Assembly (NCBI RefSeq): GCF_900187365.1
Contig: NZ_FYDG01000001.1
Coordinates: 992,001-1,056,000, forward strand
Origin: Rhodoblastus acidophilus
Lineage (GTDB): Bacteria; Pseudomonadota; Alphaproteobacteria; Rhizobiales; Beijerinckiaceae
DNA length: 64,000 nt
Reading direction: 5' to 3'
Under the pieces are notes generated by a model that was not told where the DNA came from, did no database searches, and saw nothing but the letters and a program-made list of their open reading frames with translations. The stretch's first letter is position 1. Each line of letters begins with the position of its first letter. The position numbers were made by a program, and so were the translations under genes. Shown here piece by piece: positions 30,001-36,743 of the stretch.

Positions 30001-31167
30001 GCGGTCGGCGATCGCGCTCCAGCAGAATCGCGTCCGGGCGAGATCCCGCCCGGCCGCCGCGAGGCGCGCGCGCAAGTCGGCGTCGGCCAGCGCGCGCCGG
30101 ATCGCCAGCACGAAATCTTCGCGCGGGGCGATCAGCGCATGTTCGTCGGGGGTGAGATCGAGGCCGCGCACGCCCTCCGGCGTCGAAACCATCGGCAGAT
30201 GCGCGGCGAGCGCCTCGACCGCCTTGAGGCTGGTGCCGGAGCCGAGCGTCACCGGATTGACGTAAAGATCGGCCTCCGCCAGCAGCTCCTTCTTCTGCTT
30301 CGGGGTGAACGGTCCGAACAGCTCGACATTTTCGCCGCGCGCCCAATGTTCGAGCGCGCCGCACACGCCGCCGGCGATCACGAAGCGGCAGTCCGGCATA
30401 TAGCGCGCCAACGACAGCAGGCTCTCCGCCGCCTCGACATTGGGGTGGTGGCCCGAGCCGGTGAACAGCAGCGTCGGCCGCGCGCCAGAATCGCGCGCCG
30501 CCCCAGCCCGCAGCGCGGCGATGTCGGCGATCTCCTCCTCGGCATAGCCATTGGGGCAGAGAAACAGGCTTTCCGGCGCGGCGCCATAGAGCAGGCGGAA
30601 GATCTCGGCGTCGGCGGCGCTGGTCGCGAACACTTTTTGCGCGCGACGGATGAGATTGCGTTCGATGCGCAGCAGTTTCAGCCAGGCCGCCTCGAAGCCG
30701 GGGCCGCGCGCGATCGAGGACAGCAGGCTGGCTTCGACATTGTGCGAATTGTAGATTTCCGGCGCCGGCGCGCCCTCGGAGAAGATCGGCTCCGAATAGG
30801 GGAAGTCGTGGATGATGACATCCGCGTCGCCAGCCAGTTCGCGCGCGACGCGGCGCAATTCGCAGGCGGGATCGCTGACCGCCAGCGCGAAGGCCAGCGG
30901 CGACAGGTCGCCCGACAGGCCGGAGGCGTCGAGCGTCGCATAGGCCTTGCGCCAGAAATCATCCTTGGGAAACCGCAGCTCGCGGAAGCCCGGACGGTGC
31001 TGAATCTCCTCGAAACGCGCGCCGAAATCGGTCGAGGTCAGCAATGTCACGTCGTAATGGCGCGCGACTTCGCGATAAAGCCCGCCCAAGCGCATCTCGC
31101 CGCCGCTCGAGGGCGGCGAAAAGGCGGGAAAGAAGCAGAGTACGAGAGCGTTGGGCTTGCGCGCCAT
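27037..31167 (-). CDS. Three-module glycosyltransferase fusion
   Basis: A 1376-residue cytoplasmic protein with three successive GT-B glycosyltransferase modules. Module 1 (residues ~1-390) and module 2 (~400-790) are related to each other: both have a Y(N/S)(S/A)HNVEA acceptor-side motif and a donor motif of the form SLK...LP..(S/N)TPEG(V/A)RG. Module 3 (~800-1376) differs. It starts VVTYRYTEPSRGGAEEYL, carries a ~200-residue insert that resembles the beta-sandwich RWT domains seen in some rhizobial glycosyltransferases, and ends with a GT4 domain bearing EX7E (ESFGIVLCE). ATG 31167 lies 2 bases after the DUF4214 stop. It could build a repeat unit of a surface glycan. Confidence 0.85.
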   Translation of the reverse strand: MARKPNALVLCFFPAFSPPSSGGEMRLGGLYREVARHYDVTLLTSTDFGARFEEIQHRPGFRELRFPKDDFWRKAYATLDASGLSGDLSPLAFALAVSDPACELRRVARELAGDADVIIHDFPYSEPIFSEGAPAPEIYNSHNVEASLLSSIARGPGFEAAWLKLLRIERNLIRRAQKVFATSAADAEIFRLLYGAAPESLFLCPNGYAEEEIADIAALRAGAARDSGARPTLLFTGSGHHPNVEAAESLLSLARYMPDCRFVIAGGVCGALEHWARGENVELFGPFTPKQKKELLAEADLYVNPVTLGSGTSLKAVEALAAHLPMVSTPEGVRGLDLTPDEHALIAPREDFVLAIRRALADADLRARLAAAGRDLARTRFCWSAIADRFAADLAAERAADLADPEPSRPLALAFNDYSLSGLQSGGAARVANLLGALDCDIVLLTFAASAQVVLLEGGVLQIGAPKSADHLAFEAGVNRGQTISVNDGVAALFVAGARALREIAAGLAPRAQALIFEHPYMAPALDELRRLRPDLPVVYSAHNVEAALKRTLLRGHPLARSLVGFIAELERRLVTQADLIVCCTEADRRHFAAMIDKPVVLAANGCRIAPLERPPAMARAQKRVGFLGSSHGPNVAAADHIVSKLAPLFPQIRFELIGTVCTALTVRPPDNVVLHGVAPERMKTFLMQQWDLALNPLTSGGGSSLKLPDYMAHGLPTLNTPEGARGFAVAERGVGLVAPLAEFPAALSRMLADPEALADQGRRARAYAEDELSWAAVAQDYRDALQPLVRPPAPSPQRRLLVVTYRYTEPSRGGAEEYLIETLKRLRGRFSRIDLAAVDVERIENRHHFGCELTDGPGAAGRLGELFDSARYFPCEELSEPEMRERASDLERVWASEEFHLLAPFAKTFADPASPRLFSGFFGPEAHDGAIRRWTAPDFSFLLPQDARLFQLRGFASVAKTFSMVLLQAPRDGSAIVSVNCETRLSPHFDVHFALPQAPDDCVRILLCRAEEHQAPGDYRPFGVLVEAACVLCGDQDVFAPLTTRWVDLTLEPSEMLRSRQFDAWVEALRGVALRREPEIDAAFASVRGPHAPAMQDWLAAHGGDYDAVLVQGVPFDVVPSSVATLADAPERPRIVTLPHFHGDDRFYHWKIYYDAFAAADRTLLFSSSLARRLGEADKFAVVPGGGVRVEDLGGPGVEAAFRAVCPVENPFFLVLGRKTGSKGYHDVIEAHRRLRAVRADLDLVMVGPDDDGAPAEAPGLHVLGRQSREVARGALAGCLGLISMSRSESFGIVLCEAWLFGKPVIANANCYSFRDLVRDGETGLLVSGVDALAQAMARLADDPQARRRMGAAGFVDVMARYSWETCADAIDAQL

Positions 31168-31169
31168 CG

Positions 31170-31758
31170 TCAATCCTCGATCAGAAAGCGCGGCGGAGCC
31201 AAATCGTCGAATCCTTCGGCGCCGAACACGGCGCTCAATTCGCCGTCAAGCGGCAGCAGGGCGAAGCTCCAGGGGCGCGCCAGCGCCTCCGGCGAAGCGA
31301 GCAGCTCGGCGACCATGTCCGGCCGCGTCATCGCGCCGCCGGACAGGCGCCGCGCATAATGGTCGAGACCGGCGGAATCGGCTTCGCGCGCGAACAGCAC
31401 GGAATAGGCGAGGCGAACGAATTCGCGGGGCTCGCCGCCGCCCGGCAGGCGCCCGGACGAAGCCGAACACGGCGCCCTCTTCAGCGCCTCCTTCAGCGCC
31501 TTGGCCCGCACGCGCCGGGCGCGTCTCGCACAACACCAGCCAGTCGGGCGCGGCGATCGCCGCGTCGGCGGCGAAAATCACACTGCGCCCGGCCTTGCGC
31601 CCCGCCGAGGCCGACAGCACGATTTCCGAGGAAGCCGGGCCATGCAGGGGATCGTCTTCTGCCTCCGCGCAAATGTCCCGCATGGATTGCAGCAGACGCC
31701 GCGTCGTGGCGGCGGCGAGCAACTGGAACGCGCCGTCGCGCGGCGTGTCGGCGCTCAT
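31170..31758 (-). pseudogene. DUF4214-domain gene with apparent +1 frameshift
   Basis: The reading from ATG 31758 (MSADTPRDGAFQLLAAATT) makes sense for about 80 residues, up to DWLVLCETRPAR near 31515. After that, the same frame degenerates into an Arg-rich shadow, while the +1 frame gives a clean DUF4214 domain (EFVRLAYSVLFAREADSAGL, then MVAELLASPEALAR) to the stop at 31170. One extra base near 31495-31530, or a sequencing error there, would explain this. A separate gene starting at GTG 31511 is the alternative. DUF4214 proteins are often secreted or surface-associated. The gene is followed after 2 bases by the triple glycosyltransferase. Confidence 0.6.
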
Positions 31759-32014
31759 CGCAAACTTCCATTCCTAAACGTCATCTTCGATGAAGTGCAG
31801 AAATTTGAAAGTCGTCTGGTGGACGCGTGCTTTATTTCGCGGCTGTAACAAATCTGCAACTTATCACCCGCCAGCAACTTTCATTGATCGCCTGCGATTT
31901 TCTGACAGCAAGACGAAGAGAATGTTGAATATTTCGCGTGAAAACTAATTTAGCCCTTCGATCCCGTCAAGCTTCCGCATGCGGCCGCGCGCGCGCGTTT
32001 TTTGGGACAGGCTC

Positions 32015-32043
32015 TTGACCAGGCATTGCGCCTGTCATAGAGA
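32015..32043 (+). promoter_or_regulatory. Candidate promoter of the ilvBN leader
   Basis: TTGACC (32015-32020) is followed after 17 bases by TAGAGA (32038-32043). This would start transcription near 32050, about 25 bases before the leader peptide codon at 32075. The -35 is close to consensus and the -10 is weak, as is common in this group. The rest of the 31759-32010 spacer is AT-richer and shows no other clear feature; it should also hold the promoter of the divergent DUF4214 gene. Confidence 0.5.
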
Positions 32044-32074
32044 AGTCGACAATGGTCTCTGGAGATTGACACGC

Positions 32075-32128
32075 GTGACCAATATCCTCGTCGTAGTATC
32101 GCAAGCGCCAGAAACAGGCCGGGTCTGA
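32075..32128 (+). CDS. Branched-chain amino acid leader peptide of ilvBN
   Basis: GTG 32075 follows GGAG by 10 bases and opens a 17-codon frame ending in TGA at 32126-32128. Codons 4-8 read Ile-Leu-Val-Val-Val, the run expected for transcription attenuation by charged Ile, Leu and Val tRNAs. The peptide otherwise has no domain and would act only through ribosome position. It is too short for routine gene calling, but its position before an acetolactate synthase gene and its control codons make it convincing. Confidence 0.85.
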   Translation: MTNILVVVSQAPETGRV

Positions 32129-32185
32129 CCCGGATAACCTGAGGTTGGCGCTTGATCCGGGTCCCGAAAGGGGCCTTTTTTATTT
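32102..32185 (+). promoter_or_regulatory. Transcription attenuator of ilvBN (alternative hairpins and terminator)
   Basis: Four pairings are visible. CAAGCGCC (32102-32109) pairs with GGCGCTTG (32147-32154). CCGGGT (32119-32124) pairs with ACCCGG (32128-32133). ACCCGGAT (32128-32135) pairs with ATCCGGGT (32155-32162), the candidate antiterminator. GGTCCC (32160-32165) pairs with GGGGCC (32170-32175) across a GAAA loop and is followed by six T residues, the terminator. The antiterminator and terminator share bases 32160-32162, so they exclude each other. A ribosome stalled on the Ile-Leu-Val codons would cover 32102-32109 and favour antitermination; one reaching the stop at 32126 would block 32128-32135 and favour termination. 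Confidence 0.85.
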
Positions 32186-32247
32186 CCGGCGTCGCGAACC
32201 GGACCCGAGGCGGCGACAGGCCCATACGAGAAAAGGTGGAACGGAAA

Positions 32248-34008
32248 ATGTCGAAGATCATGACCGGCGCCGAAATGGTGGTGCAAGCCCTGCAGGACCA
32301 GGGCGTGACGCATTTGTTCGGTTATCCCGGCGGCGCGGTTCTTCCGATCTACGACGCTCTGTTCCTGCAGAAGAAGATTCAGCACGTTCTCGTCCGCCAC
32401 GAGCAGGGCGCGGCCCATGCGGCGGAAGGCTACGCCCGCTCGTCCGGCAAGGTCGGCTGCCTGCTGGTGACCTCCGGTCCCGGCGCCACCAACGCCATCA
32501 CCGGCCTCACCGACGCGCTGATGGATTCGATCCCGGTCGTGTGCATCACCGGCCAGGTGCCGACCCATCTGATCGGCTCCGACGCGTTTCAGGAATGCGA
32601 CACGGTCGGTTTGACCCGCCATTGCACCAAGCACAATTATCTCGTGCGCAAGATCGAGGATCTGCCGCGCATCCTGCATGAGGCGTTCTACATCGCCCGC
32701 TCCGGCCGCCCCGGCCCGGTGGTGATCGACATTCCCAAGGACGTGCAGTTCGCCAGCGGGACTTATACGCCGCCGAAGAACATCCAGCACAAGACCTACC
32801 AGCCGCAGGTCAAGGGCGATCTCGCCAAGATCAAGCAGGCCGTGGCGATGATGGCCAAGGCGAAAAAGCCCATCCTCTATACCGGCGGCGGCGTGGTCAA
32901 CGCCGGGCCGGAGGCCTCGACCCTGCTGCGCGAACTGGTGCAGCAGACCAATTTCCCGATCACGTCGACCTTGATGGGCCTCGGCGCCTATCCCGGCTCC
33001 GGCCCGAACTGGCTGGGCATGCTCGGCATGCACGGCTCTTTCGAGGCCAACAACGCCATGCACGATTGCGATCTGATGATCTGCGTCGGCGCGCGTTTCG
33101 ACGACCGCATCACCGGCCGCCTCGACGCCTTCTCGCCGGGATCGCAAAAGATCCATATCGACATCGACCCCTCCTCCATCAACAAGACGGTGATGGTGGA
33201 TCTGGCCATTGTCGGCGATTGCGGCCATGTGCTGGAAGACATCGTGCGCCTCTGGCGCGCCGAGGCGCATCAGAGCGACCCCAAGGCGCTGAAAGCCTGG
33301 TGGGCGCAGATCGACCAATGGCGCGCGCGCAAGAGCTTCGGCTACAAGAAGTCTCCCACCACCATCAAGCCGCAATACGCGGTCGAGCGGCTCTATGAGC
33401 TGACCAAGAACCGCAAGACCTACATCACCACCGAAGTGGGCCAGCACCAGATGTGGGCGGCGCAACATTACAAGTTCGAGGAGCCGAACCGCTGGATGAC
33501 CTCCGGCGGCCTCGGCACCATGGGCTATGGCCTGCCCGCCGCCATCGGCACGCAACTGGCCCATCCCGACGCGCTGGTGATCGACATCGCCGGCGAAGCC
33601 TCGATCCTGATGAACATTCAGGAGCTGTCGACCGCCAAGCAATATCTGGCGCCGGTCAAGATCTTCATCCTGAACAACGAATATATGGGCATGGTGCGCC
33701 AGTGGCAGGAACTGCTGCATGGCGGGCGCTATTCCTCCTCCTATTCGGAGGCGCTGCCCGATTTCGTCAAGCTGGCGGACGCCTATGGCATGAAGGGCAT
33801 CCGCTGCTCGGACCCGGCGCAGCTCGATTCCGCGATCCAGGAGATGATCGACCATCCCGGCGCCGTGCTGTTCGACTGCCTGGTGGACAAGGCCGAGAAC
33901 TGCCTGCCGATGATCCCGTCGGGCAAGGCCCACAACGACATGATCCTGCCCGATTTCGAGGAAGACATCGGCAAGGTCATCGACGACAAGGGCAAGATGC
34001 TGGTGTGA
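32248..34008 (+). CDS. ilvB: Acetolactate synthase, catalytic (large) subunit
   Basis: Condenses two pyruvates, or pyruvate with 2-oxobutyrate, using thiamine diphosphate, FAD and Mg2+: the first common step of valine, leucine and isoleucine synthesis. The 586-residue protein starts at ATG 32248 after AAAGGTGGA. It has FGYPGGAVLPIYD, the catalytic Glu in RHEQGAAHAAEGYA, VCITGQVPTHLIG, and the TPP-binding region (GEASILMNIQEL, ILNNEYMGMVRQWQ). It is followed by ilvN after 189 bases holding two REP-like palindromes. Expression is expected to fall when branched-chain amino acids are plentiful, through the upstream attenuator. Confidence 0.96.
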   Translation: MSKIMTGAEMVVQALQDQGVTHLFGYPGGAVLPIYDALFLQKKIQHVLVRHEQGAAHAAEGYARSSGKVGCLLVTSGPGATNAITGLTDALMDSIPVVCITGQVPTHLIGSDAFQECDTVGLTRHCTKHNYLVRKIEDLPRILHEAFYIARSGRPGPVVIDIPKDVQFASGTYTPPKNIQHKTYQPQVKGDLAKIKQAVAMMAKAKKPILYTGGGVVNAGPEASTLLRELVQQTNFPITSTLMGLGAYPGSGPNWLGMLGMHGSFEANNAMHDCDLMICVGARFDDRITGRLDAFSPGSQKIHIDIDPSSINKTVMVDLAIVGDCGHVLEDIVRLWRAEAHQSDPKALKAWWAQIDQWRARKSFGYKKSPTTIKPQYAVERLYELTKNRKTYITTEVGQHQMWAAQHYKFEEPNRWMTSGGLGTMGYGLPAAIGTQLAHPDALVIDIAGEASILMNIQELSTAKQYLAPVKIFILNNEYMGMVRQWQELLHGGRYSSSYSEALPDFVKLADAYGMKGIRCSDPAQLDSAIQEMIDHPGAVLFDCLVDKAENCLPMIPSGKAHNDMILPDFEEDIGKVIDDKGKMLV

Positions 34009-34015
34009 AACAAGC

Positions 34016-34151
34016 CCCCTCTCCCCGCATGCGGGGAGAGGGTTGGGGTGAGGGAGACGCCGGCGCGGGCCTCGACTTTCGAGCCGCCGCCGCGTCGGGC
34101 GCCGAAGCCCCCTCTCCCCCTCGCCCTGTCCCTCTCCCCTTCACGGAGAGC
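34016..34151. repeat. Pair of REP-like palindromes between ilvB and ilvN
   Basis: Copies at 34016-34054 (CCCCTCTCCCC, GCATGC centre, GGGGAGAGGG, TTGGGGTGAGGG) and 34108-34151 (CCTCTCCCCCTCGCCCTG, then CCTCTCCCC-TTCA-CGGAGAG, partly decayed) lie in opposite orientations, as in the pair at 744-902. They sit inside an operon, where such stem-loops can stabilise upstream mRNA and lower expression of the downstream gene. Confidence 0.7.
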
Positions 34152-34197
34152 GGACGCCAACGCCCAGGATTTTGATTTCAGAAACGGAACGCCCATC

Positions 34198-34749
34198 ATG
34201 AACGCCCAGGCCGCCCTTTCGCCCTACTCCTCCTCCGCCGGCAAGACCGAGCGCCACGAAACCCACGTCCTCTCGGTGCTCGTCGATAACGAGCCCGGCG
34301 TGCTCGCCCGCGTCGTCGGCCTGTTTTCCGGCCGCGGCTACAATATCGAAAGCCTGACCGTAGCCGAAGTCGCCCACGCCCAGGGACTGTCGCGCATCAC
34401 CGTCGTCACCTCCGGCGCGCCCGAAACCATCGAGCAGATCTCGCATCAACTCGAACGCATCGTGCCGATCCACACCGTCACCGATCTCACCCTCGACAAC
34501 GCCTTCGTCCAGCGCGAACTGGCGATGATCAAGGTGCGCGGCAAGGGCGAGAACCGCACCGAGGCGCTGCGCCTGTCCGAAGCGTTTCGCGCCCGCGTCA
34601 TCGACGCCACCACCGAAAGCTTCATTTTCGAACTGACGGGCGCGCCGAAGAAGATCGACGATTTCGTCGAGCTGATGCGCCCGATCGGGCTGGTGGAAGT
34701 CTCGCGCACCGGCGTCGCCGCCATCACGCGCGGCCCGCTGGAGATGTGA
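34198..34749 (+). CDS. ilvN: Acetolactate synthase, regulatory (small) subunit
   Basis: The 183-residue regulatory partner of IlvB, which activates it and confers valine feedback inhibition. An N-terminal ACT domain (residues ~22-95) begins HVLSVLVDNEPGVLARVVGLF and includes RGYNIESLTV, and a C-terminal ACT-like domain follows (ELAMIKVRG, FIFELTGAPKKIDDF). Start ATG 34198 adds an ~18-residue Ser/Ala leader found in related proteins. It belongs to the ilvB transcription unit and ends before a strong stem-loop. Length and architecture match the IlvH/IlvN type of alphaproteobacteria. Confidence 0.95.
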   Translation: MNAQAALSPYSSSAGKTERHETHVLSVLVDNEPGVLARVVGLFSGRGYNIESLTVAEVAHAQGLSRITVVTSGAPETIEQISHQLERIVPIHTVTDLTLDNAFVQRELAMIKVRGKGENRTEALRLSEAFRARVIDATTESFIFELTGAPKKIDDFVELMRPIGLVEVSRTGVAAITRGPLEM

Positions 34750-34784
34750 CGGGCGCCCCGGCGAAAAACGGGCGCGCAAAATAG

Positions 34785-34809
34785 AAGCGCAGCCGAAGCG
34801 GCTGCGCTT
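34785..34809. terminator. Stem-loop between convergent ilvN and the gene at 34834
   Basis: AAGCGCAGCCG (34785-34795) pairs perfectly with CGGCTGCGCTT (34799-34809) around an AAG loop. There is no T-run on the plus strand, so termination efficiency is uncertain. Its position between two convergent stop codons suggests a shared terminator or mRNA 3' stabiliser. Confidence 0.6.
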
Positions 34810-34833
34810 GTGAATTCCCAGAGATGGAACGCT

Positions 34834-35211
34834 TCAGGCGGCGAGCGTGGGTTCGACGAATTCCACGCCCATCAGCAGGCGGCGGTCGTCCAGCACATGC
34901 AAACTCGGCGCGTGGCCCTCGCTATGCGCGAGCAGGCGGATGCCGTGGCGCAAAGCGTAGACGATATGGCCGGCGCGCTGCTTGCGCGCTTCGCTCGGCT
35001 GCGCGCTGATGCGAATCTCGACATGGGCGTGCGAGTCGCTGGGCTTTTCCTCCGCGACCTGCAGCACGACGTCGGTCTCGAAAATGCGGGCTTCGGGATC
35101 GGCGGGATCGTCGAACATAGGCGCGACGATGGTCGGCAGCTTTTCGGCCAACCAATGAATCTCGTTCTCGTTGACGTGCCGGTCGTTGAACTTGACGAGG
35201 ACTTTGACCAT
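34834..35211 (-). CDS. Conserved small protein, function unknown
   Basis: A 125-residue soluble protein starting at ATG 35211, preceded by GGAG; ATG 35223 is an alternative adding four residues. It begins MVKVLVKFNDRHVNENEIHW and has the alternating strand-helix pattern of a ferredoxin-like or tautomerase-like fold (VEIRISAQPSEARKQRAGHI). The N-terminal Pro of tautomerases is absent. I do not recognise the family. It is a single gene between ilvN (convergent) and ppk2, with 136 bases between its start and the ppk2 stop. Confidence 0.6.
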   Translation of the reverse strand: MVKVLVKFNDRHVNENEIHWLAEKLPTIVAPMFDDPADPEARIFETDVVLQVAEEKPSDSHAHVEIRISAQPSEARKQRAGHIVYALRHGIRLLAHSEGHAPSLHVLDDRRLLMGVEFVEPTLAA

Positions 35212-35347
35212 GCGAATCTCCATTGCCTAGAGGACGTCGGTCCGCGCAAGCGAATCGCGTCAGCGCCGACTGTTTCGGCGACGTTACGGAACTTTGACAG
35301 TTTCAACGCAAGCGCAGCAAAGCGCAAGCGTCACGATGCGATGCCGG

Positions 35348-36454
35348 CTACCCCCTCTTCAAGTTCGGATGAACGGTCTTGTCGATGATGTTCATGTCGC
35401 GGCCGATGACATGCTCGGTCGAACCGACGATCAGCGGGTCCGGGGCGTGGACAATGGACAGATCCTTGTTCGGATAAGGCAGCGACCACAGGAAATGCGT
35501 CATGCAATTGAGCCGCGCCCGCTTCTTGTCGTCGGATTTTATGATCGTCCAGGGCGCGTCGGCGGTGTCCGTATAGAAGAACATCGCCTCCTTGGCCTCG
35601 GTGTACTCATCCCACTTGCCGAGCGAGGCCAGGTCGATCGGCGACAGCTTCCACTGTTTCAGCGGATCGTCCTTGCGCGCCTCGAAGCGGCGGCGCTGTT
35701 CCTCGCGCGACACCGAAAACCAATATTTGAACAGCCGCACGCCGGAGCGCGCCAGCATCTGCTCGAACTCGGGGCATTGCCGCATGAATTCGAGATATTC
35801 GGTGGGGGTGCAGAAGCCCATCACGCGCTCGACCCCGGCGCGATTGTACCAGGAGCGGTCGAACAGCACGAGTTCGCCGCCCGCCGGCAATTGCGAGATA
35901 TAGCGCTGAAAGAACCATTGCGTGCGCTCGCGCTCGGTCGGCTTCTGCAGCGCGACGACGCGGGCGGTGCGCGGATTCATGTGCTCCATGAAACGCTTGA
36001 TGGTGCCGCCCTTGCCGGCGGCGTCGCGCCCCTCGAACAGCATGACGATCTTCTCGCCGACCTGCTCGACCCAGCGCTGCGCCTTGAGCAATTCCTGCTG
36101 CAATTTCAGCATGTGCTCTTCATAGGGCGCCGTGCGCATGTGCTGCGCGTAGGGATATTCGCCGGTTTCGAAGACGCGGCGGATGGCGACGGGATCGTGG
36201 CGCATTTGCGCGAGCCGGTGATGCGCCTCGGCGGCTTCGGACGCGGCGGCGGCCGGCGCCTTGCCCTCGGGCGCGTGCTTTTTGCCCTCGGCCGACTTGC
36301 CAGCGCGGGGCGCGGATTTGGCCTCCGGCGGCGCGGCTTTGGCCGGCGCGGCTTTCGCTGGCGCGGGGGGCGGCGCAAAGGTTGGCGAAGGCGCGGAGTC
36401 GGCGGGGACCGTGGAGTCTCGGTCGGCTTCGGACGGCGGGACGATATCGTTCAC
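35348..36454 (-). CDS. ppk2: Polyphosphate kinase 2
   Basis: A 368-residue P-loop kinase that moves phosphate between polyphosphate and nucleoside diphosphates. The catalytic domain (residues ~110-350) has Walker A GRDAAGKGGTIKRF, the lid-type segment PTERERTQWFFQRY, Walker B LFDRSWYNRAGVE, and the EEQRRRFEARKDDPLKQWK block of one-domain PPK2. The first ~75 residues are an Ala/Pro/Lys-rich disordered tail not needed for the fold. ATG 36454 is the first Met; internal starts would trim the tail. Whether it prefers GDP, ADP or AMP cannot be settled from these motifs alone. Confidence 0.93.
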   Translation of the reverse strand: MNDIVPPSEADRDSTVPADSAPSPTFAPPPAPAKAAPAKAAPPEAKSAPRAGKSAEGKKHAPEGKAPAAAASEAAEAHHRLAQMRHDPVAIRRVFETGEYPYAQHMRTAPYEEHMLKLQQELLKAQRWVEQVGEKIVMLFEGRDAAGKGGTIKRFMEHMNPRTARVVALQKPTERERTQWFFQRYISQLPAGGELVLFDRSWYNRAGVERVMGFCTPTEYLEFMRQCPEFEQMLARSGVRLFKYWFSVSREEQRRRFEARKDDPLKQWKLSPIDLASLGKWDEYTEAKEAMFFYTDTADAPWTIIKSDDKKRARLNCMTHFLWSLPYPNKDLSIVHAPDPLIVGSTEHVIGRDMNIIDKTVHPNLKRG

Positions 36455-36529
36455 GCGTTTCCTCTCTCCGGGCCTCGCCCGGACCTCACATGGCCTGATA
36501 TTATTGTGATAAAGCTGCGCCGGCCATGA

Positions 36530-36718
36530 TCAGGCGCAAGCCTGTCCAGCTACAGTCCGGCGGGGGCCGGCGGCGATTTTCGCCCGCGGATTTCGCGCCG
36601 CGACGGGCGCGGGCGACGACTTGGGCGCGGCAACAGTTTCTTCGGCAAAGAAAATTCGCGTAAGCGCATGAGCGCGGCCCGATCCCTTTTCCACAACCTC
36701 CACTTGCATGAGCCGCAT
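36530..36718 (-). CDS. Possible small protein between cimA and ppk2
   Basis: An open frame of 62 residues starting at ATG 36718 (or ATG 36709 for MQVEVVEKGSGRAHALTRIF). It lies in the 289-base gap after cimA, on the same strand. The first 30 residues look protein-like, and the rest is Ala/Pro/Arg-rich. No family is recognised and no strong ribosome site is present. It may be spurious. Nothing else is evident in this gap. Confidence 0.25.
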   Translation of the reverse strand: MRLMQVEVVEKGSGRAHALTRIFFAEETVAAPKSSPAPVAARNPRAKIAAGPRRTVAGQACA

Positions 36719-36743
36719 TTAAGATCGCGTTAAGCCGGCCGCC

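Noticed and set aside
27031-31359. 1442-residue plus-strand open frame opposite the triple glycosyltransferase
   Set aside because: The composition is that of an antisense shadow, and no domain is visible, while the minus strand has three glycosyltransferase modules.
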